Positions 45,445 through 56,516 of a stretch of DNA of 64,000 nucleotides are shown here, in pieces. Under the pieces are notes generated by a model. It did not search any database. It had not been told where the DNA came from and saw nothing but the letters and a program-made list of their open reading frames with translations. Position 1 is the stretch's first letter. The number at the start of each line of letters is the position of its first letter. The DNA comes from Fragilaria crotonensis. Its lineage: Eukaryota > Bacillariophyta > Fragilariophyceae > Fragilariales > Fragilariaceae. A program made the position numbers and the translations under genes. The stretch covers positions 1 through 64,000 of the forward strand of contig JAKSYS010000060.1 in NCBI GenBank assembly GCA_022925895.1, given 5' to 3'.

Positions 45445-47304
45445 CTAAGCGCAAGTTCCGGGGACCACACAACATTTGCACCAGTTCGCAAAGGTCATTA
45501 TGTCCAGGATTGCTCTGGTACTTTCTGCGTTACCACTCACTTGTTTCGGCTGGAAAGCATCTGATTGGACACCAACAATGTACTCATTGACGAGAGTTTC
45601 TAGAACATTCAATGGCACCGGACCACACGTCAACACGACATGATAAAAGTCACGAGGATCGAACGCCTTCCCAAGTGCAGTCTCAGCATTGGTGCGCAGC
45701 TTCCGGAGGAAGCGTTCTCCGACTTTGTAGGCTGTGGCCTGTCCAGGCCATGTAATGTAGCGCGCCACTTCCGTGCGAGCATCGTGCTCCCCCATGGCCG
45801 TATTCTTCAACATGAATTGCAGGGCTTGGTCGGCTGTCCAACCGAGCGCGTGCATGCCCGTATCCACGACCAAACGACAGGAACGGAGGGCTTCCATACT
45901 CAGTTGCCCCATGCGATCGGACGGCTTGTTGTACAAGTCGAGTTCTTCGCCCAGCGTTTCACAGTGCAATCCCCATCCTTCAATATATCCAGTGTAGAAA
46001 GGAAACCGGCATGGTGCTTCAAAGTAGCGCCGATCTTCACAATATCTTCGGAAGTCTGGTAGACTCTGATTCTCACCTTGAATGGAAGCTTGTGTGTGAT
46101 GACCGGGAATGGCTTCGTGCAAAGCCAGCGCTTCGCTCTCGTAGGTGCGACGCGTCGCGAGGTTTGATGTATTGACATAGAATCGACCTGGACGCGGTTG
46201 TTTGGCGTCCATCGACCCGGCAAGGTAGTATGCGGCTGGTGCCATGGAGGCATGAGCCGATGGAGTTTCGGTGATTTGAAACGGTGATCGAGGAAGGGTC
46301 CTGATATGGAATAGATTCAGGAGGGAAGGGTATATGCGGCCAGTAATGTCGCGGTAGTGAGCTAGGAGAGATGGAGCATCGATGGGCTCGTATTCCTTGG
46401 CAGTTCTCAAGTATTCCATGTACTCGTCGAGGCGATCTTCATACCCTTCAGATGTAGCAATGTCCCTCATCGTTTGTCGAATTCGAGCCACCTCATCAAG
46501 ACCGAGTTGATGAATCTCTTGGGGTGTCATGGACGTGGTTGTATGAAACTTCAAGCAATCTTTGTAATACTCTTCCCCGTCTGGATATCCCAGCGACGCA
46601 CTAATTTCGTCTCTCAAGTTGGGAACATACTCGGAATTTAGAAAGTCTAGGAACCCATGCCACGCATCCTTCACAGCCGTCCGTAGAAGCTCGTCGCATT
46701 CAGCTTTGAGGTCCTGCTCTTCAGGCAGCTGGAAGGCATCCGTTATTGGTTTTCGGAACGCCTCGAGATCCCCTTCAATCATACCTTGGATTTGGGGAAT
46801 CACTCCATCCAAACTAATCTTGGGAGGAACTCTTTTCTCGAGTAGACCGAGTCGGAGTAGCTCCGTCACTTCGGTTAATTGCACGGGAACTGCCTTCAAA
46901 AAATCACGATAGTACTCCCGTTGCGACTTTGTTTTTGTAGGTAAATAGCGTGCATACAAGGGCAGATCAGTCTGAGGGCCCTCAAGACGATTAATACAGC
47001 AGAGATAGGTTCTGTGCTTCTTGGTGTACGAGACGTAGTCAGTAAGTTGTCCAACATACAGTTGGTAGGACAACAAATCATCTTGGGACAGGTCCTTGGT
47101 ATCAATCGCCTGGATCCTGATCAAGGCCTTCTCGATCCATTGCAGACGCTTAGCGAACGATTCTGGGGAGCGTGGGTCCAAGGCGTGTGTGGAACGACGA
47201 CTCGTCAGCAAGCCCAACGACGCTGCCAGTTCAGGATCCGTGTCAATCCGCCACTGCCATGTCGAGGCCATTTCATCCTTCAATACCTGAGCAGGGTCTG
47301 ACAT
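45445..47304 (-). CDS. DUF885 protein (zinc-peptidase-like)
   Basis: This single-exon 619-aa protein fits the usual DUF885 length. The metal-binding signature EALALHEAIPGHHTQ at about residue 400 contains the H-E-x-x-x-H-H core, and FYTGYIEGWGLHCETLGEEL supplies the downstream Glu. Both are conserved across the family, which occurs widely in bacteria and in some algae. SMAPAAYYLAGSMD precedes it as usual. There is no signal peptide, so it is probably cytosolic. The fold is related to M3/M32-type zinc metallopeptidases; the substrate is unknown. The C-terminus carries CKCCVVPGTC, an unusual Cys-rich end. It lies tail to tail with the HAT-repeat gene. Confidence 0.9.
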   Translation of the reverse strand: MSDPAQVLKDEMASTWQWRIDTDPELAASLGLLTSRRSTHALDPRSPESFAKRLQWIEKALIRIQAIDTKDLSQDDLLSYQLYVGQLTDYVSYTKKHRTYLCCINRLEGPQTDLPLYARYLPTKTKSQREYYRDFLKAVPVQLTEVTELLRLGLLEKRVPPKISLDGVIPQIQGMIEGDLEAFRKPITDAFQLPEEQDLKAECDELLRTAVKDAWHGFLDFLNSEYVPNLRDEISASLGYPDGEEYYKDCLKFHTTTSMTPQEIHQLGLDEVARIRQTMRDIATSEGYEDRLDEYMEYLRTAKEYEPIDAPSLLAHYRDITGRIYPSLLNLFHIRTLPRSPFQITETPSAHASMAPAAYYLAGSMDAKQPRPGRFYVNTSNLATRRTYESEALALHEAIPGHHTQASIQGENQSLPDFRRYCEDRRYFEAPCRFPFYTGYIEGWGLHCETLGEELDLYNKPSDRMGQLSMEALRSCRLVVDTGMHALGWTADQALQFMLKNTAMGEHDARTEVARYITWPGQATAYKVGERFLRKLRTNAETALGKAFDPRDFYHVVLTCGPVPLNVLETLVNEYIVGVQSDAFQPKQVSGNAESTRAILDIMTFANWCKCCVVPGTCA

Positions 47305-48006
47305 GATTCGACCTCGTTATTGGGAGATTTGGAGTACAGTGTATGTGATGGCTTGACTGAGCACGCTTTCCTGATGGTGTGGGGGGTTGAGCAAGTTGTG
47401 TGAAGTGTGACTGTGCCAGGGGAGACTGGTATGATCCATGGTACTACAGTACCTTGTACTCCCAGTATATCCTACTCCTTTTTAAATTTGCTTTGTGCGT
47501 GCGTGTGTGTGTGTGTGTGTGTGTGTGTTTGTTACGGAGTATGACCACTCTGGGGTACTGTTGTACTGTTACGTGGATTACCTGTACTACAGGTCTACAG
47601 TACATAAATCGACGGTAATTTATGTTGAAACGACGGTGTCTTACGTTACTGAATTACAATACTGTACGAATTCAAAGTTACTGGATGGAATGCTCATTGA
47701 ATTTGCTGTGAACAGGTTGCTCGACAAATGCTACTGTAAAACACCAGTATGTATCATACTCCGATCAGTTGTGAGGAACCCACTAGTATATCTTAGATCT
47801 TTTTGATATATATCTATGCATAATGCATACACCCGTACGACGATGGCATTATCAACGCTCCAACTGTCTCTGAATGATGTACTGTACCGTCGTGTCCTGG
47901 TCTGTACGGCCACCGGCGACCGATCTTAAAATGGAAACCACAACACTTGCCACTTGCCACAATCGTGAAATACTAAGGCTCACTGTGCGCTTTAATCAAA
48001 ATCATC
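47305..48006. other. Spacer with GT microsatellite
   Basis: About 0.7 kb between divergent genes, holding GTAC-rich words around 47430-47600 and the GT run listed separately. No coding region is supported. Confidence 0.6.
47496..47529. repeat. GT dinucleotide microsatellite
   Basis: GTGCGTGCGT followed by about 12 uninterrupted GT units. Confidence 0.92.
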
Positions 48007-48817
48007 ATGTCGAACGAGTCTCCTCTTGTCAAGCTTTTGGGCCCATCCCTTTTTGAGCAAGGTTGGGACTAAGGTATCAACAGTCGATGCCTTTCGCGGA
48101 AAGGAGTTGGTGATTTTGTATTTTTCAGGTAATTACTACGTGGAAGTGCAGTCGTGAAATACCAGCACCATCATGCCAGGACATGGTTGCCAACAACCCG
48201 AGAACTGCACTACTACTCCTGTCGACAACCTTCATTCCACTCACACTGTCTCCCACTTTTTATTATTTGCAGCATCGTGGTGCCCTCCTTGTCAGGGCTT
48301 TACTCCAATTCTCGTTCAGTTCTACAACAAATGCGTCAAGGAAGGAAAGATCGAAATTGTGTACATTTCATCGGATCGTACCGTTGAAAGTTTCGAGGGT
48401 TATTACGGAAAGATGCCGTGGTTGGCTCTTCCGAGCGATCCAGGGACGACCGGTATCAAGAATAAGTTGGCTCAATTGTTTGAAATCACGGGCATTCCCA
48501 CATCGATCGTGTTGCAGGTACAATCGGGACAATTTGTGACGGATGGGGTGCGAGATCCGGTGGTGAGTGCCGCTAACAATAAGGAAGAAGCACTCAAATT
48601 GGTCAACAGCTGGAAGAGCATGCCGTCGGTACCATTGGAGGACGCAGCCCAGAAGCGCAAGGCGGATGTGCCTAAGCAGCATCCATTGGTGACTTTGTTT
48701 TTCTTTATTTTCAAGAACCCCATGTACATATTCGGCTTGTTGTATTTTTTCAAGTTCGTCAGAAAGCAGTTGGAAAACTCATGGGCGAAAGGCGACGCTT
48801 TGGAGGGAGAATTGTAG
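48007..48817 (+). CDS. Nucleoredoxin/tryparedoxin-like protein with C-terminal membrane helix
   Basis: Exon 1 starts MSNESPLVKLLGPS at 48007 and, after a one-base frame break in the CCCTTTTT run at about 48050, continues FLSKVGTKVSTVDAFRGKEL. A 144-bp intron (48129-48272) leads to exon 2, restoring VILYFSASWCPPCQGFTP. WCPPC is the redox-active site, and the flanking text matches nucleoredoxins and tryparedoxins. SSDRTVESFEGYYGKMPWLA is the second family signature and ITGIPTSIVL holds the cis-Pro. The C-terminus has a membrane helix (FFFIFKNPMYIFGLLYFF) and a charged tail, so the protein is probably tail-anchored. It would reduce disulfides of partner proteins. The frame break lies in a homopolymer and may be a sequencing error. 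Confidence 0.82.
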
Positions 48818-48851
48818 CTTAAAAGGGAAGTCATAATACAATCACAGATAT

Positions 48852-50539
48852 CTACGCATAGAATTGGCCCATCGTTGATTTTCCAGGTGTGTACCCGGAT
48901 CGACGAAAATTAGAGGCTGCCGGTGGTGGAGGCCGAAAGTGGTGCTCTTGTGGATGTGAGTAGTTTTGGGTGAAAGTAGGGTAGCCTGAATACGGACGAG
49001 AAGCTTGCGGATGTACCCATTGACTGGTAGGACGGTAGTGATAGTCAGGCGGACGCTCCATCATCATCATGTGGTTGTGGTGAGTTGCAGCGTAGTGTTG
49101 CCTTTCGAATGCTTGCGACTGCGACCCAGGGTAGTGTCTAGAGTTTTGGTATTGATTGGGATGAACTCCGTAATCGCCATGATGGTGAGCGAAAGGAGGA
49201 CGCATCTGCTGGGAAACAAAGTGAGAGGGGGCAGCCGTTCTTTGCGGATGGAAGGTATTCGATTGCGGATTTGTCTGCCCACGATACTCTTGAGTAAGAA
49301 ATTCATTGAAGTCCGGCACGCTTGCCAAATTGGAATCCGTAGGATCACAGGTATCGTAGAGAAGGTGCTGGCCGAAACTGGCATCATGAGGAGTATCTAA
49401 CGCTTGACGATGGATCATCTCATCGTTTGGAGGACGCGACGATATTTGTGGATCTGCTTGAGTTCCGAAAAAATCGTGGAGTTTGCGTTTGGAAGCGTCT
49501 TCAATAGGAATCGGCCTCAAGACGCGATAGTCAGCGGCTGCAATTGTGGCGAGATTGGTCAGTCTGTTCATGAGAATCTCATCTTCGCCCGCCGCCAAAC
49601 CCAAATGGGCAGACAGGGCTCGGATCTCGCGGGCCACGCAGTTTGAGGCTTGACGAGGATCCGAAACGTCTCCTGTCGTGGGATGCGACAAGAAATGCAG
49701 TGTTCGAATGTGCTGATAATATTGTTCACGCAGCTGTCGTCTATCAGGATGCAAGGCGTCAAGCAGAATGAGAATGGTGTCAATCGCGGATGCTGCATCT
49801 GGGACGACAAAGGTTTTCGCATTGCCTTTGGATTCCTGTTTACTGCCGCTGTCGCGGTTTGATTCATTGCGACCGTTATTCATAATGCATTGAGCCAAGT
49901 GAAGAAAAGAATTCTGCCTGGAAAGGAAATCCATCATCATTTTGGGGTCGGGAAGAATGAAGAAGACGATTGGATACTTAAAGGCATCCCTGAATGCCTC
50001 AAGGCCATCGGATACTTCGGCTGGGTGGGCGATACCGTCCACAAGTGTTGGCTCCAGCTTTTTCAGATCATGAGCGTAATACGCTCGTACTGCCAGAGAA
50101 GTTTCACCTCGAGGAAACAGCAGGTGCGCATCCCCAGAAAGACGTTCGACAACACGACATTTGGAAGCTTCCTTTCGCAGCAATAGCTCCATTTCTGAAC
50201 AAATCCAAAAAGGGGTTTTTAGTTGCTACTGGGTGAGCTTTCACGCGCAGGGCATTCAGTTTCGTCGCCATCATCGTCATCACGTACCGGATGGTGCCTG
50301 ATGAGGTTTGCGAGCCACGAGGACGGAGGAAAACGACGATGGAGCTGCCATGGAGACAATTGATGGAACGAATGTAATGGTTGAATTCGAGAATTTGTGC
50401 GCGCCGATTCGACTGATATGGGAATCAGTACATAAGGTACGTAGAACTTTTCTAGGCGCGTCTTCCAATCTTGGTTTCGCAGCGTTGGCGGCGAATTGAC
50501 ATTCAAGAGCAAGGAAACAACTTGCATAGATCCTTCCAT
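48852..50539 (-). CDS. Predicted ERCC1/XPF-superfamily protein, SPO16-like
   Basis: Two exons, 50539-50245 and 50194-48852, with a 50-bp intron; the joined product is 545 aa. The start (MEGSMQVVSLLLN) lies 72 bp after the stop of the upstream phosphoesterase. The middle part alternates strands and helices (PIVFFILPDPKMMMDFL, then KTFVVPDAASAIDTILILL) and ends with a tandem helix-hairpin-helix-like segment (REIRALSAHLGLAAGEDEIL, then NLATIAAADYRVLRPIPIED and KLHDFF). That order, a nuclease-like fold without the catalytic ERKxxxD motif plus (HhH)2, is that of ERCC1/SPO16 proteins. The last ~170 residues are His/Pro/Gln/Tyr-rich and look disordered. The assignment is structural reasoning, not a clear match; it may be another DNA-binding protein. 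Confidence 0.6.
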
Positions 50540-50611
50540 GTCGGTCCAAGCAACCCCCGAGTCTCGTTCTTGCGGCGACCAATTGATTCCGTCGCTCCAT
50601 TGGATTCTGAC

Positions 50612-51448
50612 TCACTCCTTCCTTCCAATGTGGAGTAGGACAGGCCCTGACTTTACTTGTTTCGCTCGATAATCATTTTCACTGGCCGCATTAACCAGGA
50701 CTGTTGTTGATTCTCTATTCGTACCATTAGAATCAAATCTATGACGCATCATGCCCCTTGCTTCGTGAATGTGTCCAAAACACCAAACCTTTGGCTTGGT
50801 TGGAGACTCCTTTACGGACGCGAGGAGTCTTGTGCTTCCCACATGTTCTCCGCCGTATGCTTGGTCCAGCAGCCCATGCGGTGGTTCATGCGAAACCAGC
50901 ACGTCCACGTCATCACACAGGACACCACATGTATCGTAAGGCCGAATTTCCATTGTTAGACCATGGACCTCCAACCGGGTTGAATGAGTAACGTACACTG
51001 CTTTCGATTGTGAAAATTTGTATTTGCCAGGATCATGATTTCCTCGGAGAACAATCAGCATTGGGCCATGAGCATTGATATTCTCATTGAACCTGACTTT
51101 CTGGATCCATTCCGCGAAGAATCGGTCAAGACGGTCCCGGGACCCCCGTGCACTCCACCAATCGCCGCAATGCAGAACGACGTCAATGTTCTGGGGGAAG
51201 TGGTCGAGATCATCAAAAAGACGTTCTTCCATGCCATGAGTGTCGGAAATCACAAGAAAGCGAACCACCGGAATATCCGCGGGGATGAACACGAGAGGGA
51301 TGTCGCCAATCTTCATTCTCAAGGATGATACTGCCGCGACAGACATCCGTTGTTGCAAAGGATTAGAGAGTTTGTAGTTGAAGGCGAGAGTGCCACCAAA
51401 GCAGATCAGCATTCGACAGAGCTTTTTTAGTTGCCCAAACATTGTCAT
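50612..51448 (-). CDS. Calcineurin-like metallophosphoesterase (MPPED-like)
   Basis: This 278-aa single-exon protein contains all metal-binding motifs of the family in order: FLVISDTHG (D-x-H), VVLHCGDWW (G-D), VLRGNHD (G-N-H-D), VLVSHEPPHG (H) and CFGHIHEARG (G-H-x-H). The spacing and the SHEPP motif fit the MPPED1/2-like branch of small phosphodiesterases. A hydrophobic N-terminal segment (LCRMLICFGGTLAFNY) could be a signal or anchor. It would hydrolyse phosphomono- or diesters. The next gene starts 72 bp downstream on the same strand, which is unusually tight for this region. Confidence 0.92.
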   Translation of the reverse strand: MTMFGQLKKLCRMLICFGGTLAFNYKLSNPLQQRMSVAAVSSLRMKIGDIPLVFIPADIPVVRFLVISDTHGMEERLFDDLDHFPQNIDVVLHCGDWWSARGSRDRLDRFFAEWIQKVRFNENINAHGPMLIVLRGNHDPGKYKFSQSKAVYVTHSTRLEVHGLTMEIRPYDTCGVLCDDVDVLVSHEPPHGLLDQAYGGEHVGSTRLLASVKESPTKPKVWCFGHIHEARGMMRHRFDSNGTNRESTTVLVNAASENDYRAKQVKSGPVLLHIGRKE

Positions 51449-51966
51449 TCTGAGAGGAAGAGTCCAGTCAAGCGTTGTTTGACAGTGGGGTGAGGGGGCG
51501 TCATCGTTGTGCCATCACAAAAGTCGCTCAACTTGGTGATGAGAGTTCGGTATCATGATGATATCACGCACAGTGCAGATTTCATTTACTTGAAACAGTA
51601 TCAGTACTCGCACTTCAGTACTACTACTCACTAATCTTGCGTAGTAGTGGCGTACTTTACTATTGGCACAGTATGAACATACACATAATATATATGGAAA
51701 AGCGCAGCCGGATTTGATTTTCCTGATACGAACCGGTACTTTTACTCCAGTATCTTCAAAACGGCGCGAAATCGCGGACTTCATGGCAAGAAGCACAGAA
51801 CAACGCCAGAATACTTTTTTCTACAGAAGTGTTTTTCTCGGAATCCTTACCGCTTGGCGAGAAGGAGGACAAGGCTGACATAGTTATAAAGACATCAGTT
51901 TATTGTAACGAAATCATGTACACTTTACAGTTGCCCATTACCAGGTGACACATCGGCCCTTTATCA
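51449..51966. other. Spacer
   Basis: About 0.5 kb, with no supported coding region (a 93-aa minus-strand frame at 51515-51796 lacks motifs and context). It should contain the promoter of the phosphoesterase gene and the terminator region of the HSF gene. Confidence 0.6.
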
Positions 51967-53064
51967 TTAGTGCACGCCTGCTGAAGACTTGGAGTCACCG
52001 TCTTCACCTGTAGGCTTCACTGGAGCCATTGAGTAGAAATCAGGTACTGCTGGAGGATTCACGTGTCGAGGAATGCGCCTATCTCGACTGTGAACAGCCT
52101 TCGGGACGCCTGCACGTCTAATATGAACGGCCAATGCCGAACGGCCTTTGAGGAAGAGTTCATGATAGTACCCTCCCACATCTGGACCAGCGGTAATGCG
52201 GGTGAACCTGTAGAGATTGAGCTGGCGCTGGAAGGAGCTCAGCCTTGACAGCTTAAAATACCGAGGCATCACCTCACGGCAGAAGCGTTCCTCGTGGTGA
52301 ATCGCAAAGGCGCGGCCGTGGGGGAAGAAAGAAATCACATCGGCTTCACCAGCTTCTTCGGCTTCCCTCAGCAAGCGATGGAGCTTTTCGGGAAAAGGCT
52401 CGATGATTCCTCCACGTGGTCGGCGATTTTTGACAACGACGGGATCAGGATCCTCCAGTTTGGAAGCGTCGAAGTACGTAACATTCCGATTGCGGCGCTC
52501 GATCCCGTGGCCACCCAATGCCTCCAGGGCGTTTGCGTTGGTGATTTTCAGGGCACAGGCCTGCTCCTCATCCTCGACGACAGGCTCTGTAACCATGATG
52601 GCTGAAGGATGATTTCCTGACACGGACAAAGGGCCTAGAGCATCAGATTGAAGAAAGCATAACAGAGCATCCTCTCGTCCGCGTTGGATGATTTGATTCA
52701 CCAAAGCGTCTTGGCGGAAAGACTGTGCCATAGAAAAGTCAGGGGGCGCAGCAACGAGGGCTTCCAAAGGGTTTGAAAAGGGTAGGGAGCGAGCGATTAA
52801 AGCTTCGCAAAGGGCAGCGTGATCGTGGCCGATGAGGGCAGCAATAATCTCAGAGTTCACATTTCGGGACGAGTACTGGTACGGAGCAGAAAAGTACGGA
52901 GCTGAACCCGACGAAGTCAGAGACGAAGGCAGCCCTCCTCCAAGACCAACGGCTGCCAACACAGCATGAGAAATACCTGAGTCTCTCCCATCTGCCGCAA
53001 AGCCCAAACGCTCGAAGGCTGATGCTCGCTTTCGCCGCGTCGCCATGTTGGTGAACATCCTCAA
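51967..53064 (-). CDS. HSF-type DNA-binding domain protein
   Basis: This 365-aa single-exon protein carries an HSF-type DNA-binding domain in its C-terminal half, about residues 222-325. It opens PFPEKLHRLLREAEEAGEAD; VISFFPHGRAFAIHH matches the conserved V-I-x-W/F-x-x-x-G-x-x-F-x-I block, and LSSFQRQLNLYRFTRI is the recognition helix. GYYHELFLKGR completes the wing. The usual heptad trimerisation region behind the domain is missing, as in many diatom HSFs, where the family is expanded. The N-terminal part is Ser/Gly/Ala-rich with acidic stretches. It would bind heat-shock-element-like DNA as a nuclear regulator. A start at MATRRKRASAF, six codons in, is equally possible. Confidence 0.92.
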   Translation of the reverse strand: MRMFTNMATRRKRASAFERLGFAADGRDSGISHAVLAAVGLGGGLPSSLTSSGSAPYFSAPYQYSSRNVNSEIIAALIGHDHAALCEALIARSLPFSNPLEALVAAPPDFSMAQSFRQDALVNQIIQRGREDALLCFLQSDALGPLSVSGNHPSAIMVTEPVVEDEEQACALKITNANALEALGGHGIERRNRNVTYFDASKLEDPDPVVVKNRRPRGGIIEPFPEKLHRLLREAEEAGEADVISFFPHGRAFAIHHEERFCREVMPRYFKLSRLSSFQRQLNLYRFTRITAGPDVGGYYHELFLKGRSALAVHIRRAGVPKAVHSRDRRIPRHVNPPAVPDFYSMAPVKPTGEDGDSKSSAGVH

Positions 53065-54784
53065 ACCAACGGATTCAGAACTTAATGTTCAAACTATCGG
53101 TTGTCAAATTTGTCTTGTCTACGCCGCAGTAACGAGGTTGGTGAAAAGCCAGCATATGGTAGGCTCAGAATGACGGATGACGGATCAGGGTTCGTATTCG
53201 TTGGACGTCTGGAAACTTTTCTGGCAACGAGCGACAGGTAGAATCCACTACAAAGTGATCCAAGTGGTTTGCGAACGACCATTCTCTGGACAAACCTGTT
53301 GTGTTCTGTCCTTCTGAGAGAACTGACGCATCATTCCGGGCTCGTATTCTGCGCTATAGTAAATCATGACAGCAAGACATGTCGTGAGCTACGCATCTGA
53401 TTGGCTTGATCGATTCTTCACCCTGTAAGAATCCCGTAATCATCGAGATATTGGACGGCACTTCAGTCTGAGTTCATGAGACTCCTCGTACTTGAACCTG
53501 TGTCATACATAGCATTCGCACCCATTCCTGTTATGTCATATAGCAGAGTATTGCACTGACTGTCGAATAGTTCTACGAATGTGTCCGACAATTCAGCATT
53601 GGTAAAAGGCCTTTCTGCATTTATGAATCCGTACTGTACTACTGGTACTCGTAGTATGAAATCAAAGGCGACGGCGAGACCTATGACATACTCGTACCGT
53701 GGACTCCCTCATGTGAAGTATCATAGTGTGCCCTTGCCCAATTAGAAAATCACCCTTCAGTGTTCAGGATGACATTTCAGGAATACTCCTTGAATCGTTT
53801 CTCCAGCTTCATCTCCTTGATACCAATTTGTGCCGTGCAAAGTGCACAAATGGAGCGATGATTTCTTCAAATCAAGAGTATTTTGCTAATTTGGATCGAA
53901 ATGGAGGATTGACATCTGAGAGTTCAGTAATGCATGATTGTCCTCCTCGTGTATCCACAAGACGAGATCATCCACATTAGGTCTTTTGAAGACCCAATGC
54001 AGATTCCAGATTGGTTTCACACTTTCTCCAATTTTGTAACCAAATTGGGTTCTTTTTCAAATCCATGCCCTATATATTCAATTCGTCAGCACCTGTATTG
54101 TTGAAGATGATGATGCTCCAACCTAATGTGAAATTTTCCAGAAACAAGAAACGGAATAATGCATACATCCTTTTGATTCCCTGGTTGTTTGTTGGTGCTT
54201 GAATTTTTATCATTTTTGGGCTAACATTCCCAGGAAGAAGGTGCTTTCAATAAAACACCGACAACGTCCCAACTCGGAGACATTGTTTCTCTTTCTTTAG
54301 CGGCTGCTGTCCCAGTTATAGTTGCAGCCTCCATTCGTGAGTTCTGCTGTCACAATCTTCTCCTGATGCTGAAGCCCCAATACTGATGATTTCCCTTGAC
54401 CACCACCACATTGTTGTCCTCAGTCTTGCGAATGTCATCAATTATCATTTTGGATTTGGTGCACGAGGCACTTAGAAAAGGTGGAGTAGTGTACAGACTT
54501 GAGCACCAATAAAACCCAGATCCGTAGTAAATTATTCAGGAATGTTTTGGTGATGTATAGGCTATGTCCCATCCTTAAGCAGGAAAGAACTGGATTATTT
54601 AATCGACATATTGCCCCTTTATCACTTTCATTTCTGTTGCTCCCTGACTGTTGGCCTGCTATATCTGAAAACAAATGATGTCATTTTTGTTGGTTTTTCT
54701 TCCCGACAAAATGAAAGCAACAATTTTGAAATATCCCTGTCTTGCTTGTCCATTATGATATTGTGCAACCATACATGAGCGTGA

Positions 54785-55300
54785 TTGACCACAAGAATCA
54801 CGTCAATCTCTATTGTTGGCATTTTCATGTTGCTCCACAAAACTTCTGACGCCTACCGAATAAGCAGAGGCATGAATGACTTGAGGAAAGGCATTGTAGA
54901 TGAGATTGAAACACTAAGACTTACTGCATGCTGGATTGGGAGTGTTAATGTCCATGGAAGATGGAGAACGATCGGCCTTGATAATGATGATGAAGTTCTT
55001 GGGCTGAAGGGATTGAGTGAAGAAGGCAGGATGCTTGCCCAGGCATGTGACACACATTTCTTGAGGACACCAACAAGAAGGGAGATGACAAGAATGGTGA
55101 GGTTGTCTCTAGCTGCCCCCAGCTTGGGAAAATCAACCGATGGTGCCTGCAGCAAAAAGAAGAGTGAAAACACAGAACAATCTTGTATGCCTGTTGGTGC
55201 CAAGCCTATGCATCTGCGCGTGATGAAAAGAAGTAGCCAATTGCTGTTATTCTTGTTGGTAAAGCAAGCAAAGATGAATGCAGGGTTGTGCTATCAGTAG
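54785..55300 (+). CDS. Unrecognised ORF, 171 aa
   Basis: The frame reads as plausible protein in its middle (EIETLRLTACWIGSVNVHGR, then EVLGLKGLSEEGRMLAQACD and RTPTRREMTRMVRL), with charged helices. The first ~25 residues look like read-through sequence, so the real start may be MNDLRKGIVDEIE at about 54872 or an exon boundary. No motif is recognised, and the surrounding DNA looks like transposon debris. Confidence 0.3.
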   Translation: MTTRITSISIVGIFMLLHKTSDAYRISRGMNDLRKGIVDEIETLRLTACWIGSVNVHGRWRTIGLDNDDEVLGLKGLSEEGRMLAQACDTHFLRTPTRREMTRMVRLSLAAPSLGKSTDGACSKKKSENTEQSCMPVGAKPMHLRVMKRSSQLLLFLLVKQAKMNAGLCYQ

Positions 55301-55995
55301 AATAGATTGAGACTCCATTATTTCCATTTTGCTTTCATTTGCATTCCCTGTCTTGTTTCAGCGGAGGAGAAAGGAGCTTAGTTCTCACATGTGCATAAAT
55401 GCTTTGAAAACCATACAACTGCCCTTGGAACTAACATGGTACTTTGATACCAACAGCAAGCAAATAAAGTAATCATAATTATTTCCAGCAGCCAGAAGGG
55501 AACAATCTGAATACCCATTATGGCAATTGACCAACCCTTCTTGCACCAATGCTATCCAGCCGCTATGAAAGACAGTCAAGATCCCTTCATTATTTGAATG
55601 CTCAATGGATTGAGGAAATAATTGCAGTAGCACCTAGCAACTGCTTTGAGTAGCATTTTGCTGTGAACCAGGGAATCATGAAGTGCTTGTAGGTAACTAA
55701 GAATGCATTGTCGGTCAATGTGTACCAAAACTTGCTTGTGTGCCAAAGAGTCATGCCATAGCAGCATTTAGGTGGTTAAGGGAAAGTGCCTTGCATCTGG
55801 GACACTCCCTCGACATCATGCCACAGCAAAGTGAAGAAACTTACCACGACAGTGACTAAACTGAGAAATCTGCAAACTCATTCTTGGTCTCACTAGCTGA
55901 AGGGGCCTTGATTAAGAATGTAGAGGTGCTCCGACACAGCCCCTCAAGGTAGGCGTTGATGTATGTGCCTCAAAGTGCAACAAAATATGCCCTTA

Positions 55996-56286
55996 CTATT
56001 TAAGGACAGGGCTTGCCCCGACTGCATTTGCAAACCTCCATTTCAGAAAGTTAAACTGCGATTTGCTGAGACCACCATAGAGGACTTTCTTAATGTCATG
56101 CAATTGACCAGCTGTCATCAATTGTAATGGCATGGAAACAACCCTCTTTTCGACAAGAAAACAATTGAGAATGCCGTTCGTCCAACGGCCTGATGGTTTT
56201 CTCACCACGTCGGTCCACGTCACCCTCGAACCTGATGTTGCCTTGATAACCGCTTGCTGTTTCAATACCACGTCAGCTCGCGTCAC
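55996..56286 (-). CDS. Unrecognised ORF, 96 aa
   Basis: It is lysine- and arginine-rich, with the coherent segment MPLQLMTAGQLHDIKKVLYG followed by GLSKSQFNFLKWRFANAVG. It could be an exon or a transposon remnant. No family was recognised and no splice partners were found. Confidence 0.3.
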   Translation of the reverse strand: MTRADVVLKQQAVIKATSGSRVTWTDVVRKPSGRWTNGILNCFLVEKRVVSMPLQLMTAGQLHDIKKVLYGGLSKSQFNFLKWRFANAVGASPVLK

Positions 56287-56516
56287 CGATATGCATTGTC
56301 CATTGTCCCAGCACCAGCTCGACGCTCCTTTCCATGTATAACTTTTCGGAGATGCCTATAACTCCAATGCCTTATTACTTGAATTTTGAATTACGTCATC
56401 TGCATGTATGCATATATCTTGTACTACTAGCTCGTTCTACTTGTACAACGCAAGCGCATCTTTTCGAGATGAGCACGCGAGAGTGTGCTGGCAGAGACGG
56501 GAATTTCAAACCCAGC

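Noticed and set aside
47319-48006. Small open frames around the GT microsatellite
   Set aside because: The frames depend on the dinucleotide run and GTAC-rich DNA and show no splice sites or protein motifs.
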